NCBI GenBank assembly: GCA_003415625.1
Contig: PYIU01000001.1
Span: 2,976,746 to 3,040,745, forward strand
Length of the DNA stretch: 64,000 nucleotides
Source of the DNA: Aquanectria penicillioides
Lineage: Eukaryota; Ascomycota; Sordariomycetes; Hypocreales; Nectriaceae
Reading direction: 5' to 3'
Shown: positions 54,925-64,000 of the stretch, in pieces
How positions within the stretch are numbered: the stretch's first letter is position 1
Layout of the letters: every line of letters starts with the position of its first letter
Notes under the pieces: model-generated
Told to the model about the DNA's origin: nothing
Databases searched by the model: none
Seen by the model: only the letters and a program-made list of their open reading frames with translations
Made by a program: the position numbers and the translations under genes

Positions 54925-57195
54925 ATTCAAGAATCGAATGCCTTGTCGGCCTTGTAACGAATGATAGAAACGAGGGACAGAGTTAGCAGAAAAGGTGATG
55001 AATATTGGGATACGAGTTGACTTGGCCGGGCACTCTAGCCCTTTTTATCAACCTGAATTTGGTTTTAAGTACATGAAGGCCCATTAATGGTTCCAGCATC
55101 TTGGTTTGGGGTGACAACTGGCCATCCATACTCTTTGCTTTTTCGCAAGGCCACATATCCTACCTTGGTAAACGCCAAGATGCGGTGTCAGTCAGATTAC
55201 CTCCGAATGAGAAACAGCTCCGGCGGTAAAGGTGGTGCAGCTAACAGGAAAGGCGGGCGAGGAGAGGTCATAGCCCAAAACTAGGTATTAAAAATAGAGC
55301 CTGTTCCAGTCCGGGCCCCGCACATGGCATCATACTGGTAGCCGTGTCGGGTTCATGGCATGGGAGAGGTGCGATCGGCGCTTACTGCACGGCTAGCCTC
55401 GTTTCCCCAGAATTGTGCGCCAGTGGTGGCTTGTTTGAGGCCAACGCACAAGCTAATAAGTCAGTTGCGCAAAGACAAGGCCCTTGGATGACAGCCACGA
55501 GCTTACGGCGCCAGGTGGCTTGGCCAGAGACCCGTCACGCTTCGGAAAGCCATCTACGCCACAGTAGGACGCTCAGGACTTGTCCCTGGCTGCCGCTGGC
55601 CGCCATGCATTCTGGCTGCTTCAGGCGCTGATCAATACGAGGTCGGTGGGTTGCCACATTGAATACGATTGGGGCTTTTGTCGCTGGCGCCTTTTCACGA
55701 AGTGCACATCGCAGTGTGAATACGACGTAAAGAGGAGGGGGCTGGAAGCCACACACCAAGAAGTAACACCTGCGTTAGAAGGCTGCCGCTGGTGCGTCAA
55801 AATAAGCAACCTTTTTACTCAAAACCACCGAGCCCAATCAAGGAGACATTGGCCTGGTGGATACGAAATGGAACCCTTTCAGTGTAACGGCACTGTAAAA
55901 ATGAGACACTATGACCTGACCAGGTGGCCAAGAGGGCTTGAAAATGACGGGCCCGAGGACTTCGCATCCTTGCCCAGCGTCAGCCAAACCATACCAGGAC
56001 TCGACTCGCGCCGATGTTCCCCACGATCGTAGGCCCATCATGCCCATCATGGCAAAGCTGCAACCAACCAGGCACAAAATTTCTCGGTAGTCAAGCTGAA
56101 ATGCAAGGCGTCGAGGCTGAGGCCGCCATGAAAGCAAAGACTTTGCTGTCAAGTAGATGATCAGATCCACTTGCGGGTTACAATCATCTCCAATACAATA
56201 CATCTAGATGGTTTAGTCGCGTTAAGATAATATATAAGTAAACGCAAGACCAGTGTAGTGCTGAGCGAGTACGGGTCTTTCCAAGGCCCAGTCTTGTCAA
56301 CTTTGACTCTAACTCACAATTGGCGATATGGTTTTTGGATTACTGGAGATTTGCACCAGTCCCGATGAGCGCCATTGAGTGTGACCGACGCCATCAGTGT
56401 CGATACGATCATCACAAATAGATGCGCGTAATAGAGGCACAAGACTCGAGCTACCCAGCGTAGCCAAGACAGCGCCACCACGCCCTGTCAGTGCTACTTG
56501 GAGCAAATTCAAATACCGTAAAAACTCAAAAAGTTGGCCATCTGTCGCTCCTTGATATAGTGGCTCAAACGGCTTGATAACACGCGCTATTCTGAGAATG
56601 GCATCCTTGAGGCTCCCGACAACTGAAAGATAGAGATTGGAGGGATTGCTTACTCGCCTTGCTATATGAAGCGTAGCGTGGCTGATTCTCCACTATGCCA
56701 AGGCGCTACAGAGGGCCGGCTTTTCTTTTTCCAGTACATAAAATACCGGTATTCCAGATTTTGCTTCCTCAATTAGTCACTCACTGTCTTCGATGTTAAA
56801 TTTAGGCCTTGCGTGAAAAGGGGAAAATCACTCCAAGACATGTCCCTTCCCACCATTGGTACAAAATGTTTGACAATCAGGATCGCCATGTGCATATGTG
56901 ATGATAGGCCATCATAGCTTATATGATGAGCAAATCATGTATTCATTGAAGTAACAGGGCAGTACACTTAAAACAGTACACTTAAAACAAAAAAATCAAT
57001 AAGAAGCTTAAAAATAGAACTGCCATAGAATCTAGATATAGCACAACAAGGCACCATCTTTTGCCCACTTGAGCGGATGTGGCACTTCTCATTGCCAGCT
57101 AAACAAGCTGGAGGTAAGACGCTCTGCAGCCGCTAAATCCATTCTTGTTGTGCTCAGACATGCAATGCAGGCCGCTCCGAGAGACTGTTTTTTTT
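54925..57195. other. 2.3-kb intergenic stretch
   Basis: Should hold the tyrosinase promoter at its left end. Open frames at 55087-55284, 55344-55631, 55580-56032 (+) and 55838-56203 (-) overlap one another and show no recognisable domain or signal. I see no gene to support. Confidence 0.35.
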
Positions 57196-57787
57196 GAGTC
57201 GTGCTATTCATACAGCCCACTATTGCTAGTCGCACAGCCCGCTACACTTTAAGTCACATGACCTAGAAATTTCCTACCATACCGACACATCCTTCCCCTT
57301 TACATCCTTGAGTCCTAAGCCTCAATAACACTCCTCAATAATATCCCCAATATTGTCATTTTGTCGTTGTAACACCAGGCCTCTATATCCGAGTATCCGT
57401 CGAAACCTGACACAAGCCGAGATAGAGGGGAATTTGCCTATATCACAGCCTTTGACGCTATCATCAAGCCGGTTACAAATAGCTACAAAAACAAGGGGAA
57501 GAGGAACAGAGAGAGGACGTGGAAGGCGAACCCAAGCCAGCTTGAGGCTTTTAGCAATGCTAGCGCTATCTAGGGATAACCTTATTTTAGGGACTTAATT
57601 GACTTTGTGAGATGAAATTGTAGTTAGGTCTTAGGCCTTGGGCTCTACTTAAAGTGGTTCTTGGCTATCGCTGGCTCCTTTAGAAATTTGGTTGTGTAAA
57701 GGGGAAGAGTGTGAAAAAGTGGCGAAGTTACGTTTCACGTGACAGGCTGTGCGATTAGCAAAAGTGGGCCGTATGAATAGCACGACT
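57196..57787. mobile_element. Non-autonomous DNA transposon with about 46-bp terminal inverted repeats
   Basis: Left end GAGTCGTGCTATTCATAC at 57196 and its inverse at 57787. The first 46 bp of each arm differ at four positions, three of them transitions. The arms are followed by weakly related sequence for another 15 bp. The 500-bp interior carries a fragment of open reading frame (about 57353-57598, RNLTQAEIEGNLP) that vaguely resembles the N-terminal helix-turn-helix of pogo/Fot1-type transposases, but it is too short to assign. No clear target duplication. Confidence 0.65.
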
Positions 57788-58977
57788 CTGAATAAAAATA
57801 TGTCCTTCCAGTCAAGAAAAGCTTGGTTCTCTGTTGGGACTAGTTTCTTCAACGGGGTTGGGGCATTTTAAATGTTATGCCGCCTAGACATCTCATTGAT
57901 TGTATTCGCCATTGGTTTCCTTTCTCGTAGTGAGTATGGAAATTCGTTCAAAGAAGTCAAGGTTAATGTGGTCCCGAATTCCCTAGTAATTGATACGGAA
58001 AAGCGGAGGTAACCCTTAACTGCTACACCAAAAGGTCTACCTGTGCCTCGGTCAAGAGTAACACAGGATATTAAGGTCTATAAGGCCCTGATTCGCATCA
58101 GTAATCATCGACATGCCAGTCTTTCAGTCAGGGTCCGTGCGAAATTTGTTTTCGTATCCAAGCACGCCTTAACTCCTGCCATGCCAAGATTTCGCCGACA
58201 AGTCCTTAGTGCTCCCGCCAACCCAGGGAAGGTACCGCCTACCCACACCACATAATCCCCAGGTTTTTAACTGACGTGATGCTCTGGATTGTGTTGTCGG
58301 GCTCGGAACTTGATGAGTCTTAGCTAGAAAATCAGACCGTCTCCGTATTGTCAGAGAGCGGTATTTGATTTTCTTACTATTTTCTTAAAACCTAAACATA
58401 CCCATTAACGAACTATGCTTAATTCCTGAAACAGTCATTATTGATACATATACCTTCTACAACACGATAGACATTATAAAACCTGCTTAGCAAGCTTGAA
58501 GCAGTTGAGAAGGAAGATGTAAATATGAATGATGCAGCTGGTGGTTAAGAATATGGCTGACACTAGGAAAAATGGGTATGATGAAAGTCGTTAAAAAAGG
58601 CTTGTATAAGTATAAAAAGCGTTGAAGAAAACCCTTTTCGGGACGAAAGGTCCAGTACTACCTAACACCCCAAATCTCTCCGATTGTTCATCCCAAAATG
58701 CTAGTTTCTCCAACTATTCTGGAATTCTCACGTGAACATCATAACATTCTTTTCGTCTGGCTTATTATTCCTTATATTCCATCAAGTTAAGGATATAAGG
58801 CTGGCATGACCCTAACATCCTAAGCTCCACAATTCTCAATGTGCCTCTTCTTCCCTTCCGAAATGCTCTGACCATAAAATTATAAGCAGATATGTAGCCT
58901 TTAATCTCCGAGGTATTATAGAGAAGTTGGCCGAGTGAGCTACAACCACCATCCTACAGCTTGAGCTTTTTAGGTTC
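57788..58977. other. Intergenic, contains repeat H copy 1
   Basis: 57993-58065 matches 62982-63060 (shared block ACCAAAAGGTCTACCTGTGCC in part). The remainder is AT-rich, with no supported gene. A short frame at 58043-58255 is not recognised. Confidence 0.35.
57993..58065 (+). repeat. Dispersed repeat H, copy 1
   Basis: About 73 bp with roughly 85% identity to 62982-63060, same orientation. Nature unknown; possibly a fragment of a transposon coding region. Confidence 0.5.
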
Positions 58978-60090
58978 TTATGACGTGATTGCTCTCTTCA
59001 AAACTGTATAGTCTTGGTCATCCCATGAGCTTAGCGGCTCGGAGGCAGGAGTCCAATCTTTATAACCATATCGGTTCTCCTCACTTTTGTTAAACTTCAA
59101 TACTGACACCATTAGCACAAAGTCGTCGAGCCCGCTTAATTCGTGAAGTAGCATCTCTTTTAGCCAGTACCAGAACCCTTGCGGATCAACCGGTTGGCCC
59201 CAAGTCAATACGATCTCCAGATCCAACTGCCGCAGGTCTGGTAATGAATCAGCGAGTAATCTAAGTGCCTTTTCGGCATATTTTATGCTGGCTGTATTAG
59301 AGCGCTTCCAATCTTCTTGAGAGTCCAGATGTAGTGCTATGTGCACGTTTCGCACACGCTGGACCCCATCTGGGCTGGCGTTGCGTAGGAAGTATCCGAC
59401 CATTTCCGTGCCAAATAGAGCAACTGTGTTACGTGTGTACAGTAAATCCAAGATTTCTTGGTACATCAAGCGGCAGGTGCCCATCAGATTCGTGTGGTAG
59501 CATTGGTTTTCGGGATCGGCAAAGCGGAACCGTATCTGCTGGTCGCCGCATAGCAGTGTATTAAGGCAGGCATATCTGACACAACCACGGCTTGGCGGTG
59601 CTGGCTGCTGATTCAAGTAGTTGCCTCTTAAGCCTACTATTTGCTTTAGCGAAGTACTTGGGAAATCCAAGTCACTGCGTATGAATCGGCCTGGTTCCCA
59701 GTGCGATGGGGACCGGCTCATGTAGGAGAACATCCTACGACTACCAACACAGGGCTGGAGGATCGCTTTATCCATCAACAAAAGCTCATAAATTTGCAGT
59801 CGGATGTCTAAGGGGAGGCGGAGAAAGAAGCTCTCTGTCATTGGGCCAGAAGCATTCGATTTGGTTGATACCAGGGACTTCGATCTGGGTAGTCGTTGAT
59901 GCCGAGCTTTATGTCTTTGTCTCGCTCGATGAATGCCACGGCTAGTTCTATCCATGCCGACGACAATTCCCCTCAAGAGCAGAAATCCGCCGACTACTGT
60001 CATCGCAATCGGGCCAAGAGCAGCGAACGTGACATACTTCTTAAGCTGCTGAAACGCTTTCGAGCTCTGGTTTGTTGATGAGCGGCACAT
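58978..60090 (-). CDS. Protein of unknown function with an F-box-like/DUF7730-like segment and N-terminal membrane span
   Basis: Single-exon 370-aa protein. Residues about 20-43 are hydrophobic (FAALGPIAMTVVGGFLLLRGIVV) and could be a membrane anchor, followed by an Arg/His-rich basic stretch. At about 88-105 it has FLRLPLDIRLQIYELLL, the pattern shared by many uncharacterised fungal proteins (F-box-like N-terminus of the DUF7730 type). The remainder contains alternating hydrophobic segments, as in that family, with LMGTCRLMYQEILDLLY in the middle. No enzymatic motif is visible. The family is large, variable and common near subtelomeric or accessory regions. Function unknown. Confidence 0.65.
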   Translation of the reverse strand: MCRSSTNQSSKAFQQLKKYVTFAALGPIAMTVVGGFLLLRGIVVGMDRTSRGIHRARQRHKARHQRLPRSKSLVSTKSNASGPMTESFFLRLPLDIRLQIYELLLMDKAILQPCVGSRRMFSYMSRSPSHWEPGRFIRSDLDFPSTSLKQIVGLRGNYLNQQPAPPSRGCVRYACLNTLLCGDQQIRFRFADPENQCYHTNLMGTCRLMYQEILDLLYTRNTVALFGTEMVGYFLRNASPDGVQRVRNVHIALHLDSQEDWKRSNTASIKYAEKALRLLADSLPDLRQLDLEIVLTWGQPVDPQGFWYWLKEMLLHELSGLDDFVLMVSVLKFNKSEENRYGYKDWTPASEPLSSWDDQDYTVLKRAITS

Positions 60091-60578
60091 GTTGGGCTCC
60101 TGAATTGATGATCAAACAGTGCGACGCAAGGGCTACTAAGACGCAGAGATGTGTGCGTATGTGTGTGTGTGTGTGAGTGAAAATATTTGGTAGGTACCTA
60201 GGCATAGGCACACTCGAGTCCTAACACAAGTCCTACATAAAGTGGGTCAAAGAACGTGACTTCGATCCCGCGACGTTTCTCGACAAGAGTCCTTAAAATC
60301 AGGCAGCATTCGCGATCCTGCGATAGATCCCAGCTCAGAAGTGCGCCAACCACAATGGAACGAAGATCTAGGTGAGTTTTTGTTCTTGTCACTAATAGGC
60401 ATTGTAGCTAGAATATCCTTCATTTCAACAGCAGCAGAGTCATACAAAACCAAGCTATCAAGTTCAACTGTCAATGTTGTGTGATGACTCAGCCAACATC
60501 TGATCAATTGGTGTTGTCACTGTTTATGGTTGCTCAGTAGGTAGCGTAGGTACCTGTTGTAGGGTACCTGCCTCACAC
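60091..60578. promoter_or_regulatory. Upstream region of the unknown gene
   Basis: Contains a short (TG)n microsatellite at about 60150-60180. No supported gene. Confidence 0.35.
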
Positions 60579-60851
60579 TGTAGAAAGCTACAAGGCATAG
60601 AGCATTAAGTGAGCGACCAAGCAAAAATGACTTCAATTACTCTATGCGAGCTAACTAATCAATTCTAGGATGAAGAGCAAGAACTAAAACAACAGACTAT
60701 AGGAAACTATCGTACATCTTTTGAACCAGCCAATCCTTCGCTTAGCATTTCCATGAGCAGCATAAACTTTGCTACTCGCTAGATCTCGCCTGTTGGTTTC
60801 AATAGGCGCAATGGTTGCGGTTTGCGTCGCTCAAAATCATGTGGTCCAACA
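60579..60851 (+). repeat. Family C solo-LTR-like repeat, complete copy (273 bp)
   Basis: TGTAGAAAGC...GGTCCAACA with the 5-bp duplication CACAC at 60574-60578 and 60852-60856. It defines the ends of the family. Confidence 0.78.
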
Positions 60852-60874
60852 CACACTTTCGGTAGGTCGGTACC

Positions 60875-61007
60875 TGTCAGGTTGTGTATGTGTTATAATG
60901 ATATTACTATGGATGAGGGGTTAAAAGCATGTACTAAGACCTGACTGAGGGATTTATCCCCACCTTATCCACACACACACCAGGAATAAGAATCTGGGTT
61001 CATGACA
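60875..61007 (+). repeat. Family A solo-LTR-like repeat, copy 5 (133 bp)
   Basis: TGTCAGGTTGTG...TTCATGACA with the 5-bp duplication GTACC at 60870-60874 and 61008-61012. It sits only 24 bp from the family C copy. Confidence 0.78.
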
Positions 61008-61240
61008 GTACCTGCGCAGTGGTATTTTCTACCGACAGCTGGGTGATATCAGGAGCACGCCTGCAATTCTCTCACATCACAAGCCGTAGAGCTCACCCTT
61101 GGGCTCAGGTACATACTTGGGAACTTAATATATGTGAATAGCACATTGTGAAAAATCGTCTTTGATGCCAACAGCCGATGGTCATATGCTCAAATAGTGT
61201 GCGATACATATCCAGAGAAATGATATGAATAATATCAAGA

Positions 61241-62320
61241 TCAGCCCTTGCGAGCTCCTCGCAAACAGATAATACCGATTCTGAGAATGTCCACATTCTG
61301 GTCGATTCTCTCCCGCAAGTCACCCGACGCGAGTTCATTGACATCCCATGAACCCCAAACAAAACGCCTGTGAAGGAACCTTGCTTCAGGACTAGCGGCC
61401 TAGACTGTAAAACATCTTGGAAGATCATCTACCATCCGATCGCATCAGCAAACAGAGGCAGCGCAGACAACTTAGTGGGATATTGGCATACTATTCTCGA
61501 ATGGAAATCTGTCTCCTTGAAGCCCAGTGACTCAAATGCCTCGTTGTATATGACCCCTGGGTGAAAACTGAGAATCTGAAGCTTTTCAGGCGACGCATCC
61601 TTGGCGATCAGTTGCATGAGAAGTGTGCCTGGGCTTTTGGTCAAGGGATAGCCCGGGTTTTGCGCCGTGACAACCAATTGCTCATCATAGAACATGTGGA
61701 TGCCCTGGGTAGCGATGTTGATAATGGCCTGCAAGTGTTGACAAAACAAACCGATTCTCATTACACAGTGCACGTGGTGATAACTACCTTTGGCTTGTCC
61801 CCGGGTTGCTTGGCGAATCCTTCAACCATATCAAGTGGCCCGCGAACCTTGGTCTCAAAGGCAGCCCAAGTTCGCTCTGCTCCTTGCTCCAGAATTGGTT
61901 TCCTGCTGGAGAAATCGCCAGCGTTCGCCACCAAAACATGAACAGAAATGTCTTCTTTCAGAAGATCGGACCATAGCGCTTGCACCGTGGCATGGTCAGC
62001 CTGATCATTGACCTTCGAGATGACGACTGTTGAAATGCCGGCCTTCTGAGCCTCGGCTTGGAGCTTTTCAACACCAGCTTCCAAAACCTCTCTGCGGCGT
62101 CCGGTGATGATTATTTTAGCGGCTCCGGCCTGTATAAAATGAGTCGCAATGTTGAAACAAGATCGGTTCCGCCACCGGTGACGAGAACAGTCTTCCTAGC
62201 CTGATTCAGCTCAGGGCGAGATTACTGAATGGCAGGATACGCCTCTCGATGGATTACATTTGTCAAGTCTGTTGTATTTTGATTGATCAATAGCTGAATG
62301 AAGTCGGAGTAGAAAGCCAT
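61241..62320 (-). pseudogene. Broken short-chain dehydrogenase (SDR)
   Basis: Reading down the minus strand from an ATG at 62320: MAFYSDF..., then an in-frame TAA at about 62223, then RKTVLVTGGG (the glycine-rich cofactor motif) which runs into a frameshift. Resumed frames give HFIQAGAAKIIITGRRREVL, NDQADHATVQALW, LVANAGDF, and after further shifts YPLTKSPGTLLMQLIA with the catalytic YxxxK and FHPGVIY. Near 61385 a TAG replaces a likely Trp (TGG) just before AASPEARFLHRRFVWGSWDV, the usual C-terminal segment of a fungal SDR subfamily. At least three lesions, so non-functional. Introns cannot explain all of them. Confidence 0.75.
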
Positions 62321-62827
62321 GGTTGAAATCCGGAAGTTATCAAGCTGAGAACTTGGTGCTTGGTATTATTGTGAATAAAAGGTGAGGATGAGCGAAGAGC
62401 CCAACGGTTTCCCCGGGTCCATTATAGTCATCTGTAAGAGCATTGATGTCCATGGTGGAGGCGTGGATTTGAAAATTCCCGATAAACGGTTGACTGCAGC
62501 GCTTCAGAGATAACAGGCCAGTTTGCTTTGCTTGAGGAACGAAAGTCTCTGGGGAAAACCTCAACCAACACACACCCATTCAAGCACTTACCACAAACCT
62601 GGTCAACTTGCGCAACTTGCGGAACCCGTTGCCAGAATAGTGTCGGCGCCCACCATCATCCTCAGAAGGATGGGTCGTCTGCGGAGCGCTAACTTGAACA
62701 GAAACCCCGGTCAGTCTCTTGGCAGGGGAGGATCGAGTCAAGAGCCCAATTCTATTGGATAGCCGCCTGACCGCACGCCAACATCAGGCACGCTCCAAAT
62801 TGGTAGCGGGATCCACAACAACAACTG

Positions 62828-62899
62828 TTGAAATGGCATAATGCGTTAATTGCTCTGCACTGTAGGAGCGTTCCACTTTTGCTAGTATTATTAACAAAT
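62828..62899 (-). repeat. Dispersed repeat G, copy 2 (inverted)
   Basis: Reverse complement of 52435-52505 with substitutions near its centre. Confidence 0.55.
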
Positions 62900-62975
62900 C
62901 AACAAGATTTGATCCACCCCTCGATTGACGGAAGTCACCGTGATTGAATGTGCCTGCCCGTATCGAACAAACTTA
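62900..62975 (-). repeat. Family B repeat, 5' fragment (inverted)
   Basis: Matches the first about 75 bp of family B from TGTTCGATACGGGCAGG to GAGGGGTGGATCAAAT, then stops. Confidence 0.6.
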
Positions 62976-62981
62976 TTGGCC

Positions 62982-63060
62982 ATGTAATACGGAAAATTGG
63001 AGGTAACCATTAACTGCTACGCCAAAAGGTCTACCTGTGCCACGGTCAAGAGTAACATAG
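62982..63060 (+). repeat. Dispersed repeat H, copy 2
   Basis: Counterpart of 57993-58065. See that entry. Confidence 0.5.
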
Positions 63061-63365
63061 GATATCAAAGTCGAATCACCGTGCCTGCCTCAAAAATAGC
63101 CCCACATCTCTCACTAGGCTAGGAACAACTCCATGTTTACAAAATAAGACTGTTGGCTTCAAGATCCGGCAGGGAGCCAACAACCCACAGCAGTACAATT
63201 TCGACCTCGGCGGTTGACAAGGGGATTCTAGCTCGCCATAGTCAACAATAACGAAATTGGTAGATCACCATCAGAGCTTATCCTAACTAGGTTCCCTCAA
63301 TCTCCAACAAACAAGCATCAAGGCACCCCAATATCTAGACAAGATCTCGTCATTTGCGCTAGTCT

Positions 63366-63457
63366 ATTGAACCCTAGCACCTCAGCAAAAACTGGAGGTA
63401 CCCCCTTGTTTCGGCAAGGGGGTACCTCCAGTTTTTGCTGAGGTGCTATGGTTCAAT
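63366..63457. repeat. Near-perfect 43-bp inverted repeat with a 6-nt loop
   Basis: Arms 63366-63408 and 63415-63457 are complementary at 42 of 43 positions, around the loop TTTCGG. It would form a very stable hairpin in DNA or RNA. No gene is assigned to it. Confidence 0.85.
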
Positions 63458-64000
63458 ATAGTCCGTTCACTGCCCTAAAGCACCGCGATTGCTCATCTTT
63501 TCGCACCTGCTTGCGCTTACGCTCTGCAATTTTGCATCCAATCAACCAAAACGGGTGACAAGCAATGTCGCACCACGTCAGCCTTATCCCACCACCACCT
63601 GACCAACGGTACACAATCTGAAACCAGTATTCTGTACCTACTTTCTCTTCATCTTGGGTATCTCCATTTCTGACCATCTTCTTGCATGTGTCATATGGGG
63701 CTCTTCACGCGCCTTGATCCGACGATGGGAGTCGCAACGATACCTTGCTCTAGTCCGAACAGCCCTAGTTGCATTTGAAGAGAAAATGAACTACAGAGCT
63801 GTTATTGAATCAACATTTATTGCTCAAGTAATATCCGGAATCATCCTCTCCTTATTTTTTAGGACCTAGTTTCGTGCATTGCATACATGAATGTGTAGTT
63901 ATGGATGATGCAACATGACGAACCTCGCAAGAACCCGATAGGTCCTGGAGCGCATGGACCCCAGACAGCTGGAATGCGTCCAGCCTGTATAGATTTCGCA
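63458..64000. other. Intergenic to window edge
   Basis: No gene supported. The frames at 63453-63677 (-) and 63654-63869 (+) have no recognised content. Confidence 0.35.

Larger units (their letters stand above)
62321..63365. other. Intergenic with repeat fragments
   Basis: Contains repeat G copy 2 inverted (62828-62899), a family B fragment inverted (62900-62975) and repeat H copy 2 (62982-63060), one after the other. No supported gene. Confidence 0.4.

Noticed and set aside
55344..56203. Overlapping open frames on both strands between tyrosinase and the TIR element
   Set aside because: No domain, no start context, no intron logic; frames contradict one another.
1..64000. CRISPR arrays, bacterial operons or ribosome binding sites
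   Set aside because: The gene structures are eukaryotic (introns, signal peptides, RIP); no regularly spaced repeats exist.

Overview
The window looks like nuclear DNA of a filamentous ascomycete (Pezizomycotina, probably Sordariomycetes). Most genes are split by short GT-AG introns of 40-210 bp. The families present are typical of that group: a CBM18-bearing chitin deacetylase, a DAL5-type permease, a secreted tyrosinase and a galactosaminogalactan gene cluster. The transposon remains carry the C-to-T damage expected of repeat-induced point mutation (RIP). No tRNA, rRNA or CRISPR array was seen, and nothing suggests a bacterial or organellar origin.

Layout. 0.2-5.7 kb: a five-exon chitin deacetylase (+) and a four-exon amino acid permease (-), separated by short dispersed repeats. 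5.7-8.1 kb: repeat fragments only. 8.1-17.6 kb: a GC-rich, apparently autonomous Helitron. It has a spliced companion gene (-) and a divergently transcribed Rep/helicase gene (+) whose Rep and PIF1-type helicase motifs are all visible; one apparent 1-nt deletion breaks its N-terminal part. 18.6-19.6 kb: an SDR gene, followed by a decayed LINE tail.

20.6-41.7 kb is the core of the window. All five genes of the galactosaminogalactan (GAG) exopolysaccharide pathway lie together: agd3 (-), ega3 (+), sph3 (-), uge3 (-) and gtb3 (+). Uge3 makes UDP-Gal/UDP-GalNAc. Gtb3 is the giant membrane glycosyltransferase thought to polymerise and export the chain. Agd3 deacetylates it outside the cell, and Sph3 and Ega3 are glycoside hydrolases acting on it. 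agd3/ega3 and uge3/gtb3 are divergent pairs; ega3 and sph3 converge. A repeat island separates sph3 from uge3. As assembled, agd3 carries a 1-nt frameshift.

42-49.8 kb is a transposon graveyard. It holds the 3' end of one copia-type element and a nearly complete second copia element whose single gag-pol frame is interrupted by at least eight nonsense codons, each explicable by one C-to-T change. 49.8-51.4 kb: a DAL5-family MFS transporter (-). 52.9-54.9 kb: an eight-exon secreted tyrosinase (-). 57.2-57.8 kb: a TIR element. 59.0-60.1 kb: a protein of unknown function with an F-box-like/DUF7730-like segment (-). 61.2-62.3 kb: a broken SDR pseudogene (-). 63.37-63.46 kb: a near-perfect 43-bp hairpin.

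At least two families of short repeats have TG...CA ends and 5-bp target duplications, so they behave as solo LTRs rather than MITEs. Exon joins were derived by eye from splice signals, reading frame and family motifs. No database search or RNA evidence was available.
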